Below are positions 6,116 to 10,919 of a stretch of 10,919 bases of DNA, one piece after another. The first letter of the stretch is position 1. Each line of letters begins with the position of its first letter. The translations under genes and the position numbers were made by a program. Source of the DNA: an uncultured Hyphomicrobiales bacterium (GTDB lineage Bacteria; Pseudomonadota; Alphaproteobacteria; Rhizobiales; Beijerinckiaceae); the NCBI GenBank assembly GCA_903916165.1, contig CAIWVR010000169.1:1-10919 (forward strand), written 5' to 3'. Below the pieces are notes generated by a model. That model was not told where the DNA came from and made no database searches. It saw only the letters and a list, made by a program, of their open reading frames with translations.

Positions 6116-7339
6116 ATGAACCCCGACCTGCTCGACCAGACTGGCGACATTCGCTCCGATGCGGCGCACCCGCGCGCGACGGAGATGGTGACATCGCTCA
6201 ACTCGCTCGGCTTGCCCAAGCCGCCGGCGCAGACGCGCGTGATCGTCGCCATGTCCGGCGGGGTCGATTCCTCGGTCGTGGCGGCGCTGCTGAAGCGCGA
6301 CGGCTATGAGGTGATCGGTGTCACCCTGCAGCTCTATGACCATGGCGCGGCGACCCATCGCAAGGGCTCGTGCTGTGCAGGCCAGGACATCCATGATGCG
6401 CGCGATGTCGCCGAGCGGCTCGGCATTCCCCATTACGTGCTCGATTACGAAAGCCGCTTCCGCGACAAGGTGATCGACAGTTTCGCCCGGTCCTATGTCG
6501 CGGGCGAGACGCCGATTCCCTGCGTCGCCTGCAACCAGCTCATCAAGTTCAAGGACCTCTTCGACACCGCCCGCGATCTGGGCGCGGATGTGCTGGCGAC
6601 CGGCCATTACATTTCCTCGCATGACGATGGCGCAGGCGGGCGCGCGCTGTTTCGCGCGGTCGATGCCGATCGCGACCAGAGCTATTTCCTCTTCGCCACG
6701 ACGCGCGACCAGCTCGACCTGCTGCGGTTCCCGCTCGGCGACCTGCCCAAGCCCGACGTCCGCCAGCTGGCGCATGACTTCGGGCTCGCCGTCGCCGACA
6801 AGGCCGACAGCCAGGACATTTGTTTCGTGCCGTCGGGCAAATATACCGACATCATCGAGCGCCTGATCCCAGGTGCCGCGGAACCCGGCGACATTGTTCA
6901 TGTGAATGGCGACGTGCTGGGCACCCATCACGGCGTGATCCATTTTACCATCGGCCAGCGCAAGGGGCTGGGCCTCGGTGCCGCCGCCAACGTCAAGGGC
7001 GAGCCGCTCTATGTCGTGAAGCTCGACCCGGCCCACAAGCGTGTCATCGTCGGCCCGCGCTCGGCGCTGGCGACCCGCTTCGTCCATCTGCGCGACGTCA
7101 ACTGGATCGGCCCGGGCGGCATCGAGGATATTCCGGTCGACGGCCTCGAAGTTGCCGTGCGGCTGCGCTCGACCCGTCCGCCGGGCTCCGCCATCCTGCG
7201 GCGGCGCGACGGGGCGGTCGAAGTTGAACTCGCTGTCGGCGAGGACGGCGTGTCGCCCGGCCAGGCGTGCGTCTTCTACGAAGACGCCAGACCGCGCGCC
7301 CGCGTGCTCGGCGGCGGCTTTATCAAACCCCAAATCTGA
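6116..7339 (+). CDS. mnmA: tRNA 2-thiouridine(34) synthase MnmA
   Basis: Cytoplasmic ATP-dependent thiolase that makes 2-thiouridine at wobble position 34 of tRNA-Lys, -Glu and -Gln, with sulfur delivered by a persulfide relay. From the chosen ATG the protein has 407 residues. The PP-loop SGGVDSS is at 47-53. C139 in PCVACN is the expected nucleophile and C236 in DICFVPSG the persulfide cysteine. ATGHY (161-165), [10 protein letters not shown] and the C-terminal beta-barrel domain with SPGQACVFY follow. Start choice is uncertain: 6116 leaves about 40 residues before the catalytic core, 6185 about 17, and 6017 about 73; none has a strong ribosome site. The downstream methyltransferase begins 6 bp after its stop, suggesting a two-gene operon. 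Confidence 0.95.
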   Translation: MNPDLLDQTGDIRSDAAHPRATEMVTSLNSLGLPKPPAQTRVIVAMSGGVDSSVVAALLKRDGYEVIGVTLQLYDHGAATHRKGSCCAGQDIHDARDVAERLGIPHYVLDYESRFRDKVIDSFARSYVAGETPIPCVACNQLIKFKDLFDTARDLGADVLATGHYISSHDDGAGGRALFRAVDADRDQSYFLFATTRDQLDLLRFPLGDLPKPDVRQLAHDFGLAVADKADSQDICFVPSGKYTDIIERLIPGAAEPGDIVHVNGDVLGTHHGVIHFTIGQRKGLGLGAAANVKGEPLYVVKLDPAHKRVIVGPRSALATRFVHLRDVNWIGPGGIEDIPVDGLEVAVRLRSTRPPGSAILRRRDGAVEVELAVGEDGVSPGQACVFYEDARPRARVLGGGFIKPQI

Positions 7340-7345
7340 CATCAC

Positions 7346-8026
7346 ATGGCTCGCGATTCCTCCACCATCTCCCAAGCCGACTTGGCCAGCGCCTATGCGC
7401 GCTGGGCTCCGGTCTACGACCTCTTCTTCACCGCCACGATGCGCCCCGGCCGCAAGGCTGCTGCAGCAGCGATCAATGCGCTGGCAAACGGGGGCCAGCC
7501 CATCCAGGTGCTCGACGTCGGCGTCGGCACCGGGCTTGAGCTGCCGATGTTCGAGCCCCACGTGCAGATCACCGGCATTGACCTGTCGGAGCCGATGCTG
7601 GACCTCGCCCGCAAGCGCGTGGCCAGGGCAGGCCTTGCCAATGTGAAAGCGCTGCGCGCGATGGACGCCATGGCGCTGGATTTTCAAGACGCCCATTTCG
7701 ATGCGGTGATCGCGCCTTTCGTCCTGACCGTCGTGCCCGACGCCCATCGCACGCTCGATGAAATGGCGCGCGTGGTGAAACCGGGCGGCGAGATCGTGCT
7801 GGTCAACCATATCGGTGCCGAGAGCGGCGCTATGGCGACGCTCGAACGCTGGCTCAGCCACCGTGCGGCAGCCTTGGGCTGGCGCCCGGAATTTTCCTGG
7901 TCCATCGTCGCTGACTGGCTTGCCCGGCACCCCGGCATCACGCTGGTCGAGCGTCGCAAACTGCCGCCGCTCGACCTCTTCACATTGATCCGGCTCAGGC
8001 GCGAAAACGGCGCAACCTCCGCTTGA
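7346..8026 (+). CDS. Class I SAM-dependent methyltransferase, PmtA-like (phospholipid N-methyltransferase)
   Basis: A 226-residue Rossmann-fold methyltransferase. The N-terminal YARWAPVYDLFF (17-28) followed by GRKAAAAAINAL is characteristic of the Rhodobacter-type phosphatidylethanolamine N-methyltransferase group. Motif I VLDVGVGTG is at 55-63, the acidic ribose-binding D79 in ITGIDLS, and a later motif is VVKPGGEIVLVNHI. If it is PmtA, it converts phosphatidylethanolamine to phosphatidylcholine by successive methylation at the inner membrane. Related enzymes act on ubiquinone precursors or other small molecules, so the substrate is inferred. It starts 6 bp after mnmA with no clear ribosome site, suggesting translational coupling. 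Its TGA overlaps the -35 of the tRNA-Met promoter. Confidence 0.8.
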   Translation: MARDSSTISQADLASAYARWAPVYDLFFTATMRPGRKAAAAAINALANGGQPIQVLDVGVGTGLELPMFEPHVQITGIDLSEPMLDLARKRVARAGLANVKALRAMDAMALDFQDAHFDAVIAPFVLTVVPDAHRTLDEMARVVKPGGEIVLVNHIGAESGAMATLERWLSHRAAALGWRPEFSWSIVADWLARHPGITLVERRKLPPLDLFTLIRLRRENGATSA

Positions 8027-8052
8027 CACCCAAGCGCCGCGCCCCCTATATC
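8023..8052 (+). promoter_or_regulatory. tRNA-Met promoter
   Basis: A consensus -35 TTGACA (8023-8028) is followed, after 18 bp, by TATATC (8047-8052). The predicted start would be about 25 bp before the tRNA. The -35 includes the TGA stop (8024-8026) of the methyltransferase gene, so the tRNA can be expressed independently of the upstream operon. Confidence 0.7.
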
Positions 8053-8084
8053 GCGGCACTCACGCGGGGCTCAGGCCCTGCCGG

Positions 8085-8161
8085 GGCGGGGTAGCTCAGC
8101 TGGTTAGAGCAGCGGAATCATAATCCGCGTGTCGGGGGTTCGAGTCCCTCTCCCGCTACCA
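8085..8161 (+). tRNA. tRNA-Met (anticodon CAU, elongator type)
   Basis: A complete 77-nt cloverleaf with encoded CCA. The acceptor stem GGCGGGG/TCCCGCT closes with G-U wobbles at both ends. The D arm is GCTC...GAGC; the anticodon stem GCGGA/TCCGC holds a 7-nt loop with CAT at 8119-8121; the T arm has a GTTCGAGTC core. The paired first position argues against initiator tRNA, which has an unpaired C1-A72. An Ile2 tRNA with lysidine-modified CAU is possible in principle, but the stems resemble alphaproteobacterial elongator tRNA-Met. Confidence 0.95.
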
Positions 8162-8186
8162 ATTATCTCAATGAAGACAATGGCTT

Positions 8187-8205
8187 AGGCGTTACACAAA
8201 CGCCT
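8187..8205 (+). terminator. Stem-loop downstream of tRNA-Met, possible weak terminator
   Basis: AGGCGTT (8187-8193) pairs perfectly with AACGCCT (8199-8205) around a 5-nt loop, 26 bp after the tRNA. No T-run follows, so it may be a processing or pausing hairpin rather than a full intrinsic terminator. Confidence 0.35.
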
Positions 8206-8222
8206 GCTGCGTCCGAAAATAC

Positions 8223-8244
8223 CGTTGCACACTCGTTGCACACT
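8223..8244. repeat. 11-bp tandem direct repeat, two copies
   Basis: CGTTGCACACT at 8223-8233 is repeated exactly and immediately at 8234-8244. It lies 62 bp past the tRNA-Met gene in a 273-bp stretch (8162-8434) with no convincing coding region. Such repeats near a tRNA 3' end could be a regulatory binding site or a relic of integration; no integrase is visible in the window. Confidence 0.7.
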
Positions 8245-8386
8245 TGCGGTGGTGCGTTGGCATGGGGTTTTCTGACATTTTTTGTCAATCCAGCGCGCGA
8301 CACTTCGTGAGGACATGGCGGCTCATGAAAACGTCGGCAATCATGTCGTCGGCGTGGACGACACGTTCTGAGGTCTCCCGGAAACG

Positions 8387-8418
8387 CAGACAAGCCCGGC
8401 TCGCGCCGGGCTTGTCTG
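8387..8418 (-). terminator. Intrinsic terminator of the subtilase operon
   Basis: A perfect 14-bp stem: CAGACAAGCCCGGC (8387-8400) pairs with GCCGGGCTTGTCTG (8405-8418) around a TCGC loop, 17 bp past the subtilase stop. The minus-strand tail after the hairpin (GCGTTTCC) has only a short T-run. The length and perfection of the stem support termination; it may act in both directions. Confidence 0.75.
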
Positions 8419-8434
8419 TGTGTGAGTGTGTTGG

Positions 8435-9367
8435 CTACCTGATCGAGACGGGTGCCAGCGCGCGCGACAGGCTCGCCTCGCCGCGTCCATAGACAGCGGC
8501 GCTGTAGTTCTTCACCGTATCCTGCCGGGCCGTGTTGAGCAGCTGGTTGGTGATCTGCGTGGCTGTCGCCGTGCTGAACTTGCTGCCGAGCACCGCCGCA
8601 TAACCGCTCACAATAGGTGCGGCAAAGGAGGTGCCGTAGAGGCCGGTCTTGTCGCCCGCAACACCGACGACGAGAAAGTTATTTTGCACGAGCACATTGC
8701 TGCCTGCCGTATTCGAATAGGAGGCCATGCTCGCCTTCTGCGCCGTCGTCCCGTTGCTGCTCAGGGCTCCAACGAAGAGAGTCGAAGATTTGCCAACCAG
8801 CGCCAAATTGAGATAATCGACCTTATTGCTGGAATTGGCGGCTCCAACAGCCACAGCATCATTGCCTGCGGCCTTGGAGATCACAGCCGAGCCGCCAGCG
8901 GCGGAGATGATCGAACGTTCCTGCGCGCTCCAGCCGATCTGATTGGCCGTATAGCCGGATGTGGCATACATCGCGTAGCTCAGATTGACCACATTGAGGC
9001 CGCGTGCGAGCTTGATGGCGGTGCCAGAATTGAAGTCCTGCGAGACGATGGTCGCAGATGGCGCGACCAGGCTGGTTTCAAGTCGCGTCCACTCGCCATG
9101 CCGGAGCGTCTGAACGCCGGTGCCGAAATTCCCGCTGAACTTGCTCGAGCTCTTGAAATCGTCGACGAAGGTGATGGTGACCCCCTGGCCCTTGTAGCCA
9201 GCGGTCCAGGCCGCCCCAATGTCGGAGCTCATCCAGTTATAGACCGTCAGCGCGCTGAGCGACGGCGTGACCCCCGCGAAGGTCGGCAGCGAGGTGGCCG
9301 CTGCGGGAGAGATCGCCTGCACGGCAAGGCCGGCAGCGATAAGCGGAAGGAAGCGTTTGGCGATCAT
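8435..9367 (-). CDS. Exported subtilisin-like serine protease (S8 family), compact variant
   Basis: Predicted 310-residue secreted or periplasmic protease. The chosen ATG (9365-9367) gives MIAKRF plus a hydrophobic segment and a signal-peptidase-like site around PAAATS (21-26). The catalytic triad can be assigned as D69 or D70 (ITFVDDF), H90 (LRHGEWT) and S247 (YGTSFAAPIVSGYAAVL, a clean subtilase Ser motif). N169 in KAAGND fits the oxyanion hole. The His block is unusual: HGEWT replaces HGTH, only about 20 residues separate Asp from His, and the stretch to VAPSA is about ten residues shorter than in subtilisin. The C terminus YGRGEASLSRALAPV resembles the end of autotransporter-associated subtilase domains, but no barrel or passenger follows. 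It lies 37 bp downstream of a barrel-like gene, likely in one transcript. An in-frame upstream start (9433) would overlap that gene. Confidence 0.85.
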   Translation of the reverse strand: MIAKRFLPLIAAGLAVQAISPAAATSLPTFAGVTPSLSALTVYNWMSSDIGAAWTAGYKGQGVTITFVDDFKSSSKFSGNFGTGVQTLRHGEWTRLETSLVAPSATIVSQDFNSGTAIKLARGLNVVNLSYAMYATSGYTANQIGWSAQERSIISAAGGSAVISKAAGNDAVAVGAANSSNKVDYLNLALVGKSSTLFVGALSSNGTTAQKASMASYSNTAGSNVLVQNNFLVVGVAGDKTGLYGTSFAAPIVSGYAAVLGSKFSTATATQITNQLLNTARQDTVKNYSAAVYGRGEASLSRALAPVSIR

Positions 9368-9404
9368 GTGAATGCCCCGTTCTCTTGCTGGATGATGATG
9401 GAGA

Positions 9405-9965
9405 CTAAAAGCGTGTCTGGAAGCGCATACCAACCCAAAAGCGGTCTGGTGGCTTCATGTTGACGAGATATTTCAGCGTGTCCGACGGGGCCATCGTTGA
9501 GGCGGCCAGACGACAATTCACCTCCTGCACGCCGGCAATGCTGCCATAGTCGGCCGTGCAGGTTTTTTCGCGCAAGCGGCCTCCGAACAGGGAGGTGAAG
9601 GAAATCGAAAGCGAAGTCAGCGGTGTAAGCTGCGTTTGTAGGATGGTACCGAGTTTCAGGGCCGGCGCGATATGATACTTTTGGCCCCATTCGCCGGTGC
9701 TCACGCCCCACAGGAACCCGAAGCTCTGCGAGATTTGGGTCATGAAATCGATGCGCATTTCCGGAAATGTCGGCGTGTACCAGCGGCGGAAGTCGATACT
9801 GCCGCCTGTGCTCAGCGCGAGGGAGCCGATGCTCAACCGGGCGACGGTGTCAGACAGCGGCGTGCCCTGCCGGATGTTGAGGAAATAGGTCTGGTCGACA
9901 ATGTCATAGGCGCTGGCCATGCCAGTGCCACCAAGGCTCACCAGGCTTGCCGCGAGGAGAACCAT
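9405..9965 (-). CDS. Putative outer-membrane beta-barrel protein, uncharacterised
   Basis: About 186 residues. A signal peptide ends at ASA-YD (about residue 19). The mature part has alternating-polarity strand-like segments rich in aromatics and Gly (for example FGFLWGVSTGEWGQKYHI, 82-99, and LTSLSISFTSLFGG, 117-129). It ends in RFWVGMRFQTRF, an alternating strand with a terminal Phe as in Bam-inserted barrels. Two cysteines, C136 and C151, bracket a loop (CTADYGSIAGVQEVNC) and may form a disulfide. The start is uncertain: the only in-frame ATG (9963-9965, GGA 5 nt upstream) gives a signal peptide without basic residues, whereas a TTG at 9980 would add MRRTT. The frame stays open upstream to at least 10085, with no ATG. 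It precedes the subtilase gene and probably shares its transcript. The function is unknown. Confidence 0.7.
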   Translation of the reverse strand: MVLLAASLVSLGGTGMASAYDIVDQTYFLNIRQGTPLSDTVARLSIGSLALSTGGSIDFRRWYTPTFPEMRIDFMTQISQSFGFLWGVSTGEWGQKYHIAPALKLGTILQTQLTPLTSLSISFTSLFGGRLREKTCTADYGSIAGVQEVNCRLAASTMAPSDTLKYLVNMKPPDRFWVGMRFQTRF

Positions 9966-10039
9966 TGTCGTCCGGCGCAAGGGCGCGGGCGATTGGCTAT
10001 CCTGGAGCTTTATGTGCGCCTGATCCACGAGATGACCGT

Positions 10040-10157
10040 TTGCATGTCCGAATATAAATATGCGTTGTTGGTGTTCCTTACCCAATCAACAGTTAGCGGA
10101 AACGTAAACGATTGGAATATTTCTGATAAAGAAGATGTTTATTATTCAATTGGTTAA
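10040..10157. other. AT-rich non-coding stretch upstream of the barrel-subtilase operon
   Basis: Roughly 120 bp of strikingly AT-rich DNA in an otherwise GC-rich window, flanked on the right by a very GC-rich stretch (10165-10215). It probably carries the promoter of the minus-strand barrel-subtilase operon, but I found no convincing -35/-10 pair. A 37-codon plus-strand frame (10044-10157) lies within it; it has no good ribosome site or recognisable similarity and I do not call it a gene. AT-rich upstream DNA can bind silencers of the H-NS, MucR or Ros kind; that is inference. Confidence 0.5.
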
Positions 10158-10226
10158 TGCAACCTAAGCGTCGGGCGCGCGGCATTTCGCGCAGCGCGCG
10201 GCGCGGGAGCCACCCCTCAGGGCCGG

Positions 10227-10250
10227 AAAAACGGGTGCGGGACGCACCCG
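10227..10250 (-). terminator. Intrinsic terminator of pyrC
   Basis: A perfect 8-bp stem, CGGGTGCG (10232-10239) with CGCACCCG (10243-10250) and a GGA loop. It is preceded on the plus strand by five A residues (10227-10231), which form the U-tract for minus-strand transcription. It starts 8 bp past the pyrC stop. Confidence 0.85.
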
Positions 10251-10257
10251 ATCAACG

Positions 10258-10919
10258 TCAGGCTTGGCGGCTCCAGGCTGCACTCTCGCCAGCAAACAGG
10301 CTGACCAGCCGCCCCGCACCGTCAACCTCGATCTCCTGCGCGATACGTGCAGGACGCTCGATATAGGTCACGCGATCCTCATTGGGCGGCAGGCGGTAGA
10401 AGGCCGGGCCGTTGAGAGAGGCAAAGGCCTCGAAAATGTCCAGCGCATTTTCCTCGGCAAAGACCTGCAGATAGGCGGCAATGGCCACCGGTGCCGAAAA
10501 GACGCCCGCGCAGCCGCAATCGGCCTCCTTGAGATGGCGCATGTGCGGTGCCGTATCCGTGCCGAGGAAGAAGCAGCTTTCCCCGCCCGTCGCAGCCTTG
10601 CGCAGCGCGAGGCGATGGCGTTCGCGCTTGAGCACCGGCAGGCAATACATGTGCGGACGCAAGCCGCCCTGAAAGAGGGCATTGCGATTATAGAGCAGAT
10701 GCTGCGGCGTGATCGTCGCGCCCATGCGGGCAGCATGGTCGCGCACAAGGGCGGCACCCTCCTGCGTCGTGATATGCTCCATCACCACGCGCAAGGTCGG
10801 CAGGCGCGCGAGCAAGGGGGCGAGCACCTCTTCGGCAAAGCGCGCCTCACGATCAAAAATATCAACGTCGGCCCGCGTTACCTCGCCATGGGTCAGAAGC
10901 GGGATGGCGTGTTCGGCCA
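10258..10919 (-). CDS. pyrC: Dihydroorotase, class II (PyrC), 3' part; start outside window
   Basis: Dihydroorotase cyclises N-carbamoyl-aspartate to dihydroorotate, the third step of pyrimidine synthesis. About 219 C-terminal residues of the usual ~345 are present; the frame stays open through the window edge. Visible landmarks of the E. coli PyrC type are LLTHGEVT with DIFDREARF near the edge, a metal-ligand motif VVMEHITT, the substrate-contact region TITPQHLLYNRN, and GTDTAPH with the catalytic Asp. The C-terminal CGCAGVFSAPVA and FYRLPPNED are also typical. The N-terminal HxH and the carboxylated Lys are outside the window. A GTG at 10825-10827 is internal and not the start. It is followed by a strong terminator. 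Confidence 0.95.
   Translation of the reverse strand, partial: AEHAIPLLTHGEVTRADVDIFDREARFAEEVLAPLLARLPTLRVVMEHITTQEGAALVRDHAARMGATITPQHLLYNRNALFQGGLRPHMYCLPVLKRERHRLALRKAATGGESCFFLGTDTAPHMRHLKEADCGCAGVFSAPVAIAAYLQVFAEENALDIFEAFASLNGPAFYRLPPNEDRVTYIERPARIAQEIEVDGAGRLVSLFAGESAAWSRQA

Noticed and set aside
5936..8059. Very long open frame (707 codons) on the minus strand
   Set aside because: It lies antisense to mnmA and the methyltransferase, both with clear catalytic motifs. It is low-complexity (rich in His, Arg, Gly, Asp) with no recognisable domain, the usual mirror frame of GC-rich genes.
8085..8161. tRNA-Ile2 or initiator tRNA reading of the CAU anticodon
   Set aside because: Acceptor position 1 is paired (G-U), unlike initiator C1-A72, and the stems look like alphaproteobacterial elongator tRNA-Met.
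8426..9463. 345-codon plus-strand frame
   Set aside because: It is antisense to the subtilase, which has a signal peptide and a GTSFAAP motif; the plus frame shows no recognisable domain.
10044..10157. 37-codon small ORF in the AT-rich stretch
   Set aside because: No good ribosome site, no recognisable similarity, and it overlaps the likely promoter of the opposite-strand operon; chance AT-rich frame is more likely.
1..10919. CRISPR arrays, insertion sequences, toxin-antitoxin or phage modules
   Set aside because: No regularly spaced repeats, transposase, integrase or toxin-like small gene pair is seen on either strand.

Overview
The window comes from a GC-rich alphaproteobacterial chromosome, most likely of the Hyphomicrobiales (Rhizobiales) type. 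Three components of the alphaproteobacterial CtrA cell-cycle circuit lie within 6 kb: the end of the phosphotransferase gene chpT, the master response regulator gene ctrA, and sciP, which encodes the CtrA inhibitor. Between them sit GANTC (CcrM-type) sites and TTAA-based CtrA-like sites. The short FliJ-type protein and the PmtA-like methyltransferase fit the same group. The exact genus cannot be fixed from the sequence alone.

Layout. (1) 1-533: 3' part of chpT (+). (2) 679-2641: a divergent manganese module, mntR (-) and the NRAMP importer gene mntH (+), sharing a control region with an inverted-repeat operator. (3) 2684-4413: ctrA (-) with a strong terminator, a gene-free 540-bp regulatory region rich in CtrA-like and GANTC sites, then fliJ (+) with its own terminator. 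(4) 4521-5567: a polytopic membrane protein of the UPF0104/LPG-synthase TM family (+), convergent with sciP (-, 5605-5880); the sciP terminator hairpin overlaps the end of the membrane-protein gene. (5) 6116-8161: mnmA and a PmtA-like methyltransferase in tandem (+), followed by tRNA-Met(CAU), whose promoter begins inside the methyltransferase stop codon. (6) 8162-8434: a small non-coding stretch with a stem-loop, an 11-bp tandem repeat and a strong terminator. (7) 8435-9965: two secreted-protein genes on the minus strand, a small beta-barrel-like outer-membrane protein followed 37 bp later by an unusual compact subtilase. (8) 9966-10257: an AT-rich non-coding stretch. (9) 10258 to the end: the 3' part of pyrC (-).

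How the genes work together. ChpT passes phosphate from CckA to CtrA; CtrA drives flagellar and cell-cycle genes, and SciP blocks CtrA-dependent transcription. A CtrA-like site lies upstream of sciP, and a 19-bp perfect palindrome of TTAA half-sites lies between ctrA and fliJ, so feedback within the neighbourhood is plausible. mntR/mntH form a self-contained manganese homeostasis unit inserted between chpT and ctrA. The best candidate for a little-described system is the barrel-plus-subtilase operon: both products appear to be exported, and the protease has a shortened, degenerate catalytic-His region but intact Ser and Asn motifs.
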